A stretch of DNA of 15,876 bases from an uncultured Ignavibacteriota bacterium (lineage in GTDB: Bacteria > Bacteroidota > Ignavibacteria > Tepidaquicellales > Tepidaquicellaceae): contig CALKAJ010000258.1 of NCBI GenBank assembly GCA_937983305.1, forward strand, positions 1 through 15,876, written 5' to 3'. Under the pieces are notes generated by a model. That model was given only the letters and a program-made list of their open reading frames with translations, was not told the DNA's origin and made no database searches. This document shows positions 1 through 9,220 of the stretch, piece after piece (the stretch's first letter is position 1; every line of letters begins with the position of its first letter). The translations under genes and the position numbers were made by a program.

Positions 1-229
1 CATCCAATGGACGATGCCTGTTTTTCTTATCCATCAAAGTATATTCGGCATGATCTCCTTCCCGAAGTTCACCTCTATGGGCAATTTCGACCTCTCCATC
101 GGGAAATACCAACACAGCACCAACCATAGGGCTGGGATGGTCGTCACGTGCCTCTTGCTTAGATTGTTTCATGGCTTCAATTGCCATTAACATATACTCA
201 CGGGGATTTTTTCTTTTTGATTCTTCCAT
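1..229 (-). CDS. Deaminase-family protein, N-terminal fragment (cut by window edge)
   Basis: The first 76 residues of a protein that runs off the left edge. I see VGAVLV at residues 36-41 followed by GDHAEYTL at 58-65. The HAE triad (H60, A61, E62) after a VGAV core is the zinc-binding and proton-transfer motif of the CMP/dCMP deaminase and RibD-type fold. The zinc cysteines (PCxxC) would lie beyond the edge, so activity cannot be judged. From memory, Bacteroidota proteins that begin this way can be long and carry an extra C-terminal nucleic-acid-binding or AlbA/Schlafen-like part, but that is not visible here. The start is the ATG at 229-227, because the other nearby ATG (237-235) opens a frame that stops quickly. 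It begins 11 nt after the stop of the upstream ATPase, which places it in the same operon. The deaminase fold is fairly secure; the substrate (free nucleotide, DNA or RNA) is unknown. Confidence 0.75.
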   Translation of the reverse strand, partial: MEESKRKNPREYMLMAIEAMKQSKQEARDDHPSPMVGAVLVFPDGEVEIAHRGELREGDHAEYTLMDKKNRHRPLD

Positions 230-240
230 ATTTTCATGTT

Positions 241-2127
241 TTATAGAGCCATTAATGTATTCAAGATTGTACCATCTGCCCTGGAATAAAGCGTTACCCA
301 GTTTGGAATAACCGGCACATTGACACTCGGATGTGCTGCAATGCTGTTGTAAGATGCTGCAATGTCCGTATTCTGAAAATAGTTGTAACCTCCAGTAATA
401 TCGGGAATCCCTGGCTGATAATGCCAATAGGCGATACTGTCTGTCAAACATTTTGATAGTTTAATAGTCCCACCTTCATCATACACAAATAAATCCTCCT
501 TTAGTTTTATCTGAATTTTGAACGTGTTGTTTGCATCCTTAACAAGTGTTAGAAACAAATCAGTGTTTATTGGTACTATTGGCATTTTTGAGAACCTCAA
601 TCTTTTCAGTTCGGTTTCTAACTCTTCCAAAGCTTTTATTACAATTTTAATCTCACCCTTATGCCTTTCAACACCTCTTTCAGTATGTGACAATGGATTT
701 AATAACATTTCCACATACTGTTTCAAATCATTAAGTCTGGCTATTGAATCTGTCCCATTAATCCTTTCCAGAAAAAGAATGCTGTTGGTAATCATTCCGT
801 CCAGCGGATAATTCTTATGTGATTTATCTCTATTTACATCTCTGTAACAATACTGTGGCAGGTAGGTATCAATCAAAAATTCGCAATGTTTCCTTAAATA
901 ATTGGCTGCAGCCGGATAATCGTTTTCCTGTAAATGATTAAAAGCGATGGAAAGTTGTGATTTTGTTTCAAAAAATCTTGGCTCCGGCTTCGCAGGATCT
1001 TTCTCATTCACATAAAACTCCCAGAATTTCCAGCCATGGGTAAAATTGCCGTGTTCTATCTTGTGTTTGGCGATGTTGAAAAGTTGCTTATCATGGGTAA
1101 ATATCAAAAGCTGATAATTTCTTTCATAATCCTCAAACAGTAACTTCAAGACAACTTCACGGTTGCTCATATCCAAACTGATGAGTAAATCATCCAATGC
1201 TAAAAGGTTCAGTTTATCAGCCAAAAGACGTCTTTCTAATATCCCTAAACGGATGGCTAAGCCAATTGCTGTTTTCTTTGCTTCATTCAGGAACGAATGA
1301 GGACGGTGTACCACGTTCGGGTGACCGTAATAATTGTTGACTTTTAAAATAATAGAAGCCTGCTGAGTGAATCTGAACTTCGTGTTTGTTCTCCTGAACT
1401 CAATGGGTGTATAGTTTAATTCAATTTCAATAGGAAAATCAAATTTTCTATCCAGTATCTGATTCGCCTTCACGGTAACCAAACCTAATTCCTGCCGGAG
1501 TTGCCTGTTAAATTCATCAACAAGATTTTTATACTGGTCATAGGTAGTTGAACCAGCAGTAGGGTACTTTTTAGTTACAGGGTCTTTTTGTAGTTCTTCG
1601 TTGATTTTTTCTAAGGCCTTGTCGAAATACTTAATATTGGCAGTGAAAGGTGCCGGTGCATTAAAAGGCATAAACCTGAATATTTGCTCATCGAACAATG
1701 GCATTTGTTCTGGCTCATGTTTATGCATGAACCTTAAAAAACTCGCAACCACATTGTAATCAATAAAGTCGCTGCTTACGGCACTTTGCTGTAAATCAGT
1801 ATTTCCTATAACATTGTAATCTGCAAGTTCAATTTTGTATTCATTCCCATCATCCAAAGCCATTCTGATAAATGCCCTTTCGGGTTCAGGTTTATGAATA
1901 TTGACCAGGTTTTTCTCGTGGGCAGCGGTGAAATAATTGTCAATATCAGCCGGTTCTTTATAACTGCATTGCAATAAAGTATAAATAGCCCAGTAAATGG
2001 AGGACTTACCGCTTCCGTTTTCGCCCCAGGCAAGAATGTTTTCCCCGTTGGGCAATTTAAGTGTGTTGCTTAAAACATTGCCTGTGAAGAATTTAAAATT
2101 CTGAAGTTGTAGTTCCGTTATCCTCAT
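241..2127 (-). CDS. RecF/SMC-like ABC-type ATPase with helical C-terminal tail
   Basis: A 628-aa soluble ATPase. The N-terminus (MRITELQLQNF) is the usual RecF/SMC start, followed by a Walker A, GENGSGKS, at residues 35-42. A divergent ABC signature helix, LNEAKKTAIGLAIRLG, sits at 279-294. Walker B LLALDD follows at 307-312, a D-loop-like LDMSNR at 317-322 and an H-loop THD at 343-345. The segment between the Walker motifs is only about 230 residues, with no long coiled coil, so this is closer to RecF or RloC-type ATPases than to SMC proteins. The second half (from about 385) is mostly helical, with ANYLRKHCEFL near 407-417 and NPLSHT at 476-481. It recalls HEPN-like helical tails of other defence ATPases, but I see no clear RxxxxH nuclease motif. 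The start overlaps the methyltransferase stop by 4 nt (ATGA), implying translational coupling. The likely role is an ATP-driven sensor or regulator of the restriction machinery (inference). Confidence 0.85.
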   Translation of the reverse strand: MRITELQLQNFKFFTGNVLSNTLKLPNGENILAWGENGSGKSSIYWAIYTLLQCSYKEPADIDNYFTAAHEKNLVNIHKPEPERAFIRMALDDGNEYKIELADYNVIGNTDLQQSAVSSDFIDYNVVASFLRFMHKHEPEQMPLFDEQIFRFMPFNAPAPFTANIKYFDKALEKINEELQKDPVTKKYPTAGSTTYDQYKNLVDEFNRQLRQELGLVTVKANQILDRKFDFPIEIELNYTPIEFRRTNTKFRFTQQASIILKVNNYYGHPNVVHRPHSFLNEAKKTAIGLAIRLGILERRLLADKLNLLALDDLLISLDMSNREVVLKLLFEDYERNYQLLIFTHDKQLFNIAKHKIEHGNFTHGWKFWEFYVNEKDPAKPEPRFFETKSQLSIAFNHLQENDYPAAANYLRKHCEFLIDTYLPQYCYRDVNRDKSHKNYPLDGMITNSILFLERINGTDSIARLNDLKQYVEMLLNPLSHTERGVERHKGEIKIVIKALEELETELKRLRFSKMPIVPINTDLFLTLVKDANNTFKIQIKLKEDLFVYDEGGTIKLSKCLTDSIAYWHYQPGIPDITGGYNYFQNTDIAASYNSIAAHPSVNVPVIPNWVTLYSRADGTILNTLMAL

Positions 2128-5100
2128 TGGCTGATGTTTGAATTAATAATGCCTACAATATCTTTGCTCACAATATTGGCTTTAAGCAGGATGTTTCGAA
2201 TCGGGTTTTTCTGCTCATGCAACCAATGGTAAAAGCCAACTACCGTTTCAATATCCTGTTGTGTGTATTGGTCTGTAATTGGTTGAACACGGTTCTCCAA
2301 ATGTTCAATTACCTTCAGTTCCTGCATTTCAGGCTCTTTACTAAAATACAGTTCGTAAAAAGCCTGGTCGATTACCTCCTCGATGGAGTTGATAATCAGG
2401 TCATCGCCAAGATACTTGATTAAGGATTCCTTCCGTGGCTGATATACCAGTAAAATGTAATCAACCAATGTGGCAAATAAATCCTGCTTATCGGTTTCAA
2501 TAATGGGGATTTCAAGTAAAGGCTCTTTGTCAATCTGGTAATTGTTGCCCTGCATTTTGCCTTTATGCTTTAACCAAAAAGCAATGAGTTTGCTATTTAG
2601 AAGGGCTGTTAGGTATTTTAGGTTTATCCTTTCGGTCTTAATAATATTAAATGCCATCATCACATATGCACAACTCTCTGTATATATAAATGTTGGCCTA
2701 TCACATTTTCGTACACTCAATATTTTTTCACCTTCCTCAAAATAATACTCATCCCTTGGCCAATGCAAATGAAAATATTCAAGTCTGCCATTTTGATTTT
2801 CTCTCCTTTCCTCCATTATCTTTCTATAAATGGAAAGGTGTTCTAATAAATTGGGCGCATCGTTTTGATAATTACTCTTTGTGATATAAAGTATTTCGGC
2901 TTCATAATCATGAATAAACTTATAGCGTTGTACTTCATTAGGTTCAAAAATTGGTTTTATATACTTTTTTTCGACAGAGCCTAATGCATCAAATTTTCCT
3001 TTTTTTACTACGAATACACCATCCCCAACTTTTATTTTATTTTCTAAAATTTCCAATTCTGAAAATTTCTTTATATTCCTGGCATTGACAATATCAGGAT
3101 TTGGGACAATTCCTTGAGCAACTTCTTTTTCAAATAGCTTTATATGATTAACTGCCCGAATTTTCTTTAAGATATTGTCATTCGCATCATTGGCAAACGT
3201 GATATACCCATCAACATAATTAACAGGAACAAATTCAAATTGTAGTTTTTCAAAATTATCGTGTGTGCCATCTGTGTCGCTTTGTAAAAAATAATCCAGG
3301 AAGGTCTTGTCAATATTATCAACTAATAATCTTGAATAGTTGGAAATATAACTTGTAGAGGGTTGTGAAATTTTCTTTACCACATAAATCATCGTCTGAA
3401 TACCTGCACTTTGAAACACTTTGTAATTACCAAAGTCGGTAAAAGAAAGCATCTTGGTTTCCTGAACAACCTTATTCCGCAAGATAGCTGCACCAGCGCT
3501 GGTAATCCAATTATTCTGTGCTATAAAGCACTCAATACCGCTATCATCTTTCAGCATATCCATACAAAAGCAAGCAAACAGATACCAAATATCCATCTTG
3601 CCCATATAATAAGGGCTATCCCTAAGACCATCAAATGCAGCCCGGTTGGTATATTCTTTAATGTATGGTGGATTGCCTATTACAATATCAAAACCTCCGT
3701 CATCAAAAACATCCATAAAGTACAAATGCCATAAAAAGTATGGTTTATTTTTATGGAAGTTCCGAATCAGGTTTTCGTAGCTCAGTTTAAGCCGTTCTTT
3801 CTCATTAACAAGTGTTTCTCTCTGAGCCTTATATTTTTCAAGGTCTTTTTTCAGCTTTTCAAGTTTCCTTCTGTAAGCAATTGTAGTATTAGATGTATCA
3901 TCAAAGTTGGTTAATTGTATTCCTTCAATCTTAACCGTGAGTTTATCAATCTCCAATTGGATTTTGTCCAGCTTTTCGTCAACCTGTTCTTTGATAAAGT
4001 CTTTTTCAAAGTTTTCAATTTTGGTCTTTATGATGCTTTTCTCCTGTGGGTCGAAGCTCTTAAAGTATTTCTCTTCCAACTCAGTTATATCGAACTCCTG
4101 ATTTTGCCACAAGTAGGTAGTAAGACTACTTTCTTCGACCATTGACCCAAATAAATTTCGGGTAATTCCTTTTCTCTGTTTATATTCATTGATATTAAAA
4201 ACCAATGGAATACCTTCAAATTTCTCCAGGAGGCTATGCCCCTGCATAATTTTATAATCGAGGTTGGGCAAAGGTTTGGGGTAATACTCGTCAACCACCA
4301 ATGCCAGCCAGAAGCGTAAACGGGCAATATCAACAGCCCCCCGTTCCAGGTCAACTCCATAAATACTTTTCTGGATGATGTCCTTTTTTGTCTGAGCCTC
4401 ATCAAATGATTTATCGGGTTCAAGTAAATTATGTATCCTGAACAAAACACTGTAAATTACTTTTAGTATTCCCATTGGGAAAGCCCCTGAGCCTATGGCA
4501 GGGTCACATACTTTTACTCTTTTCAGAAGTTTTCTGATAGTAGTCGCCTTGCTTTCAATAAAAGGGTCAATTGGTTCTTTGTCAGCTTTTACGAGTGATT
4601 CTATGGCTTTATCATTCCCTGGTAAGTGGTGGCATAAATACTGAATAATGGTCTGCTGGCTCATATAATGCACCACCTCTTTTGGGGTGTAGTAGGTGCC
4701 GGAGTTCCGGTTCTCTTCCAGCAGGTTTTCGAAAATATGCCCCAACATTTCAGGGTCAATACCAACTTCATGATCCTCTGGGCTATTCTCGTCAATGGTG
4801 AAATTATATTGTTCTAAAAACTCAAACAGGTCTTCAAACATATGAGCCGGAAAGTCAATATCATTACCCAGCGAAAAATCATTGTCAAACAAACCTCCGT
4901 TCAGGTAAGGGACACTTCTCACAGATCCATCAGTAAAAGGAGAGATGCTATCTATTAAAAATTCAAAATTCGGACGTTCTTTATTATTAAGCGTATTATA
5001 GAACAATTCTTTCAGATACTTGCTGTGAAAGTTATTTGGTTGTTTTGAATCTTTGAACAACCTAAAGATAAAATCCCTGTAACCATTTGCAGGTGAAAAA

Positions 5101-5939
5101 ATTCTCTTTACGGTTTTCGTGTATTCATCTTTTTCGGTATCCTCAGAATATGCTGAAAGGTTTTGTTCTGTGGGAACACCCATCCAACCTTTTCGCTGCA
5201 GGAAATAAAGGAATACTAAGCGACCTAACAGTTTTTTTGTAAAATCTCTTATCGGGAGTTCGTTAATCGTTTTCTCCTCCTCGGTTTCATTGCGATCTAT
5301 TCCAAAAATATTATACCTGATATTTTCATCTTCAATAAGATGATTGTTGAAAATTTGAAACTGCTCTTTGTATTTTTTGAAAAACTCCTCTGTAAGCTTT
5401 TCAACTGAGAAAGCATCAATGACATCTTTCAGTTCAAAGTCAAAACCATTCTTCTTTGCGGCTAATTCCTTGAGGCGTTTGGCAGCAGTAGAGGCAGTTT
5501 CATTTTCACCAAGAACATAAGTAAATCGTTTAGGGTTGGTTTTAAACTCTTCATAAGTACCATCGTCCTTAAATCTTGATTCTTTGCTGATAAAGGAAAG
5601 GCGAAAATCTGGCTTGTCTTCAGAATCAGGAACGTAAAAGGCTAAAATGCCGTGGTTATTAGCCTGGTCAATAAACTTAGAAGTAAGATTGTGGAACCCT
5701 ACTTTAGCTTTGGTAATGTTTCCTTTTTTGACAGCAACTTCCAGTATAATGATTCTCTTGTTATCGGTGAGAGTAATCTCTCCTTTCTGGTGAATGTAAG
5801 AAATTTTGTCGTTATTGTTTTCAATGACAACAAGGCTATTTTCGAAGCTACAATTAGGGAAAACATAGTCAATAACCCTATGCCACTTTTCAAAGTTGTA
5901 TGAATCTGTCAGTATTTGCTTTAACTCTTTTTCTTGCAT
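2124..5939 (-). CDS. Eco57I-type adenine-N6 DNA methyltransferase (type IIG/PglX/DrmMI-like)
   Basis: A 1271-aa protein that probably transfers a methyl group from S-adenosylmethionine to adenine N6 in a specific DNA site. Motif I is CDPAIGSGAF at 478-487; GVDLERGAVDIARLRFWL at 528-545 is the following strand-helix typical of the family; the catalytic motif IV is NPPYIKEY at 756-763. GTYYTPKEVV at 414-423 and FLYFLQRKGW at 243-252 are further family hallmarks. A strongly charged coiled coil (about 640-728) is inserted between motifs I and IV. The final ~340 residues, with VGDGVFVVKKGKF and a hydrophobic end, probably form the target recognition domain. The N-terminus has a strand LTDNKRIIILEVAV (57-70) placed where type IIG enzymes carry a PD-(D/E)xK nuclease, but the ExK lysine is replaced (EVAV), so cleavage by this protein is doubtful. 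The start lies 14 nt after the helicase stop. The restriction activity is more likely supplied by the PLD-SNF2 neighbour. Confidence 0.9.
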   Translation of the reverse strand: MQEKELKQILTDSYNFEKWHRVIDYVFPNCSFENSLVVIENNNDKISYIHQKGEITLTDNKRIIILEVAVKKGNITKAKVGFHNLTSKFIDQANNHGILAFYVPDSEDKPDFRLSFISKESRFKDDGTYEEFKTNPKRFTYVLGENETASTAAKRLKELAAKKNGFDFELKDVIDAFSVEKLTEEFFKKYKEQFQIFNNHLIEDENIRYNIFGIDRNETEEEKTINELPIRDFTKKLLGRLVFLYFLQRKGWMGVPTEQNLSAYSEDTEKDEYTKTVKRIFSPANGYRDFIFRLFKDSKQPNNFHSKYLKELFYNTLNNKERPNFEFLIDSISPFTDGSVRSVPYLNGGLFDNDFSLGNDIDFPAHMFEDLFEFLEQYNFTIDENSPEDHEVGIDPEMLGHIFENLLEENRNSGTYYTPKEVVHYMSQQTIIQYLCHHLPGNDKAIESLVKADKEPIDPFIESKATTIRKLLKRVKVCDPAIGSGAFPMGILKVIYSVLFRIHNLLEPDKSFDEAQTKKDIIQKSIYGVDLERGAVDIARLRFWLALVVDEYYPKPLPNLDYKIMQGHSLLEKFEGIPLVFNINEYKQRKGITRNLFGSMVEESSLTTYLWQNQEFDITELEEKYFKSFDPQEKSIIKTKIENFEKDFIKEQVDEKLDKIQLEIDKLTVKIEGIQLTNFDDTSNTTIAYRRKLEKLKKDLEKYKAQRETLVNEKERLKLSYENLIRNFHKNKPYFLWHLYFMDVFDDGGFDIVIGNPPYIKEYTNRAAFDGLRDSPYYMGKMDIWYLFACFCMDMLKDDSGIECFIAQNNWITSAGAAILRNKVVQETKMLSFTDFGNYKVFQSAGIQTMIYVVKKISQPSTSYISNYSRLLVDNIDKTFLDYFLQSDTDGTHDNFEKLQFEFVPVNYVDGYITFANDANDNILKKIRAVNHIKLFEKEVAQGIVPNPDIVNARNIKKFSELEILENKIKVGDGVFVVKKGKFDALGSVEKKYIKPIFEPNEVQRYKFIHDYEAEILYITKSNYQNDAPNLLEHLSIYRKIMEERRENQNGRLEYFHLHWPRDEYYFEEGEKILSVRKCDRPTFIYTESCAYVMMAFNIIKTERINLKYLTALLNSKLIAFWLKHKGKMQGNNYQIDKEPLLEIPIIETDKQDLFATLVDYILLVYQPRKESLIKYLGDDLIINSIEEVIDQAFYELYFSKEPEMQELKVIEHLENRVQPITDQYTQQDIETVVGFYHWLHEQKNPIRNILLKANIVSKDIVGIINSNISQ

Positions 5940-5953
5940 AGAATGATTGATTG

Positions 5954-8900
5954 TTATATGTTGAAACTCTCACTGATAATAATTTCCGGTTTGAACTCTT
6001 TGAGATTGAAGATAGGCTGCAATACAGGGATATTATCATCCTCGATAGCCTGCAATGGGTATTTTTGAAGTATCTTGATAACCTCTTCCAAAAGCACCGC
6101 CTGTTTAAGTGGTACTGTTTTAACAGCTTTTGCCAACTTATTTACATCTCTTTGCAAGTTTTGGAATTTACCTAAGCGAATTGCCTGTTTTGCATTTTGT
6201 AAAAGCTCCTTTTCCTCCAGATTAGCAACCTGAATGTTAGAAATGGCATCTAAAAAAGCTAAAGCCCTTTTTTCATTAGGACCCTGCGTAGTATCAATCT
6301 TTCTTTCTTTGCTTTTTTCTTCCTCTAACTTGTTCGCAAACAATTGGATAGCTTTTTTAACCTGATCGTGATGATGTTCGTTTAGGTCAATGGCTTTTTC
6401 TGTAACCTTGGCATAATATTCATTTTCAGCCTGCAAGAAAGTAAGTTCATCTATTTCTCCGTTTTCCCTGACCAATAAAAAAGCATCCCTTTTCTCATTT
6501 CGAATGAAAGTGATGGTTGAACCTTTCAAAACAGGGCTTTTCCTGCCGACTCTTGCCCTTGTGGGCATATTCTTAATTTGTTTGAATAAGTCTGGGTTGT
6601 CTTTTCTGAACTTACGCAACTCCAATAAGATTCTTAATTTCTCATCTTTTTCCTCATTCACTGTTTTGTCAAATAGTCCAAAGCTTTCAGTTACTTCATC
6701 CTGAGAGTATATCTGGCTGTCTTCACCCATTGCACTGTGGAAAGCCTGTAACTTCATAATTGCCTTTTTCTCAAGTTCAATATCATTGTTCACTTTAGCA
6801 GTAGGGAAGAAGTTGAAAACATAAATATTATTGGCTTTGGAGCCAATCCTATTTACTCTACCAATGCGCTGCATTAAGCGAGTACTGTTCCAGGGAGTAT
6901 CGTAGTTAACAATGATATTTGCCCGGTGCATGTTTATACCTTCGGCTAGTACTTCAGTACTAATGACCATATCATAATCGTCCTTTTGCTCGGTAAGAGA
7001 AATATTTGCATCAAAGTTTGCTTTTACCAATGGGAAACGGTCTTTTCTGCTACTGCTGTCGACAACGAGGATTTTTTCAAAACCTGCTTTGGTCAATTCA
7101 TCTTTAAGATACAGGGTGGTTTCCTTGGATTCTGAGAAGACTACAAGTTTTTGTTCCTTATTAATAGACTTGTTAAACAGTTTTTTGGTAAGGTATTCTT
7201 TGAATATTTCAAGTTTTGGGTCCTGGTCAACCAAATCCCATTTCTTAACCATCTCTTCCAATAATGTTTTATCCTTTCTCAACCCACCAATAAAACCCGG
7301 TTCAAAATCTTCTGCCGTACATATCTCAATTGTTGGGTCGGAATCTGACAATTCTGTAAGTACAGTTATTAATTCATCTTCCCTTCCTTCATTGATATAA
7401 TCATTCACACCAACATTCGGAGCAATATAAATCCGGTCATTATCAAACATTTTTACCATTGCATTGGTGGCTTCTGAGAATCTTCTCAGGGACTGTTTAA
7501 AAGCATAAAAACTACTATCAATGCGCTTTACCAATAATGTTTTCATAATCTTTGTCAACTGGGTAGAAATCAGGTCAGCCTTTTGGTATTTACTTTTCTT
7601 ATGAGGTTTTAAATATTTTATGGCCTGATACCGATTGTATTTTAATCCTTTTGTCGGATGGCTTAAATACAAGATAGTCTTGTCGTACAGTTCATCCAAA
7701 TATTCGTCTAATGGATAGTAGATTTTCTCCGGCTTATTCACTGCCGGGAATATCACACCTTGTTCTTTTAGGTCTTTGGCATATTCCTCGTTTTCAACCA
7801 GGTCGGTTCTGGTTCTTCGAACAGTAAGAGGTTCGATTACCTTTACCCTGATTTTTTCATAAATGATCTTGACGGCAGCACTTACTTTTTGAATGTCCGG
7901 CTCATCCTTCAATTTCTTATAGGCATCAATCTGATTTCTGAAAAAGTGCTGCAGGTTGGATATTTCCAATGATGAATTTTTCGAATCCTGAAACAAATAA
8001 ACCAGGTTCGCAATGTCTTCAGGTCTGTTATTCAACGGGGTTGCCGAAATCAGCATCACTCGCTTTTGTTCATAGGTGTCATTATTCAGTCTTTTCCTTG
8101 TGTGCGATTTGCATATGTTCTGCAAGTGGAAATACATTTCCGCACTGTCACTTCTGAATTTGTGGGCTTCATCAACAATTATCAAATCATAATCGTGATG
8201 CCTGGTAACTTTGTGCAGACTGCCGGAGGTAATTATTTTATAGTTGTGTAGTCCAAAGCTATATAGGGTATCTTCCCAATTTTCCTTTATTGCAGGAGGA
8301 CAAATAATCAGAGTTTTTGATAAATACGAAGGGAAACCATTTGAGTAAAAGAATTTCTTTGCAATGAGGGTAGCAACAACCGTTTTGCCTAATCCAACCA
8401 CATCTGATAAGAAGAAGCCGTTATGTTTCATCATTTTATTATATCCATCAGCCACTGCATCTACCTGATAGGATAACTTCTTGAATCCTTGCGGCAAATC
8501 CTGAATTGAATTGGGATCAAAGTCAATACTTCTGCCAAAATACTCCACAAGGAATTTCATATACACCTCGAAAGGAGTAAACTCATTATTAAGATAAGTT
8601 TCCTTTTTAAGTTTCTGTACAAAATCCTTTCCTATCTCAATACTCTCATTCCAAAGTTTATTAAATGTGTCGGTTGCGAAATCAATATCAGTATTTTCTC
8701 TCAATTCAACATTAAACTCAAAATTTCTTTCAAGTCCATTATAAGTTAAATTACTTGACCCTGTAATAACTGAGCCATATCCGTGGTCGTGTTTTTCCTG
8801 TTCCCTGAATATGTATATTTTGGCATGAAGGTTTTGATTTGGATGGACTTTGATTTTTATTTTACCAGTTACTAAATCCTGAATCAGTTGCATCATCCCA

Positions 8901-9220
8901 TCTTCTACCTCCTTATCATATTCTGCTTCCTGAATGTTCTTTTTAATTTCTACAAAAAAATCGTCACGGCTTTTCGCAGGATCTTCCATAAAAAGCAATC
9001 CACGTTTATTGGCTTCATAAATAAGATTATCAATGTTAATGCCTACCAATATTCTAATTTCGGCAGCTTTTTCAACAAAAGGGCGAATCCGGAAGTAACC
9101 TGAAGCTCTGAAATAGCCGACCAGAGCATCAAAGAAATGGATGTTTCTATATCTAAAAATCCCCTCAATTTTGCTGAGGAGTGTATTCTCATTTTCGTTA
9201 GTAAAAAACTTCGTTGACAT
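5954..9220 (-). CDS. PLD-family nuclease fused to SNF2/RapA-type helicase
   Basis: A 1088-aa fusion. The N-terminal ~200 residues form a phospholipase-D-type (HKD) nuclease domain: LHAKIYIF (H132, K134) followed by GSSNLT at 154-159. Only one HKD half-site is present, so an active nuclease would need a dimer, as for other single-HKD nucleases. The rest is an SF2 SNF2/RapA translocase: VVGLGKT at 274-280 (Walker A), DEAH at 350-353, SATP at 392-395, TEVLAEGINMHRA at 755-767 (motif V) and QRIGRVNRIGS at 784-794 (motif VI). A ~300-residue insert separates the two RecA lobes. The C-terminus is rich in lysine and glutamate and helical. PLD domains N-terminal to SNF2 helicases are a known class (PLDc_N_Snf2_like). 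ATP-driven movement on DNA coupled to cleavage is the likely function. The ATG directly abuts the regulator's TAG, with an AAAGGA site 6 nt upstream. Confidence 0.92.
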   Translation of the reverse strand: MSTKFFTNENENTLLSKIEGIFRYRNIHFFDALVGYFRASGYFRIRPFVEKAAEIRILVGINIDNLIYEANKRGLLFMEDPAKSRDDFFVEIKKNIQEAEYDKEVEDGMMQLIQDLVTGKIKIKVHPNQNLHAKIYIFREQEKHDHGYGSVITGSSNLTYNGLERNFEFNVELRENTDIDFATDTFNKLWNESIEIGKDFVQKLKKETYLNNEFTPFEVYMKFLVEYFGRSIDFDPNSIQDLPQGFKKLSYQVDAVADGYNKMMKHNGFFLSDVVGLGKTVVATLIAKKFFYSNGFPSYLSKTLIICPPAIKENWEDTLYSFGLHNYKIITSGSLHKVTRHHDYDLIIVDEAHKFRSDSAEMYFHLQNICKSHTRKRLNNDTYEQKRVMLISATPLNNRPEDIANLVYLFQDSKNSSLEISNLQHFFRNQIDAYKKLKDEPDIQKVSAAVKIIYEKIRVKVIEPLTVRRTRTDLVENEEYAKDLKEQGVIFPAVNKPEKIYYPLDEYLDELYDKTILYLSHPTKGLKYNRYQAIKYLKPHKKSKYQKADLISTQLTKIMKTLLVKRIDSSFYAFKQSLRRFSEATNAMVKMFDNDRIYIAPNVGVNDYINEGREDELITVLTELSDSDPTIEICTAEDFEPGFIGGLRKDKTLLEEMVKKWDLVDQDPKLEIFKEYLTKKLFNKSINKEQKLVVFSESKETTLYLKDELTKAGFEKILVVDSSSRKDRFPLVKANFDANISLTEQKDDYDMVISTEVLAEGINMHRANIIVNYDTPWNSTRLMQRIGRVNRIGSKANNIYVFNFFPTAKVNNDIELEKKAIMKLQAFHSAMGEDSQIYSQDEVTESFGLFDKTVNEEKDEKLRILLELRKFRKDNPDLFKQIKNMPTRARVGRKSPVLKGSTITFIRNEKRDAFLLVRENGEIDELTFLQAENEYYAKVTEKAIDLNEHHHDQVKKAIQLFANKLEEEKSKERKIDTTQGPNEKRALAFLDAISNIQVANLEEKELLQNAKQAIRLGKFQNLQRDVNKLAKAVKTVPLKQAVLLEEVIKILQKYPLQAIEDDNIPVLQPIFNLKEFKPEIIISESFNI

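Noticed and set aside
4085..4450. 121-codon minus-strand open frame inside the methyltransferase
   Set aside because: It lies wholly within the methyltransferase in another frame and the main frame has clear catalytic motifs.
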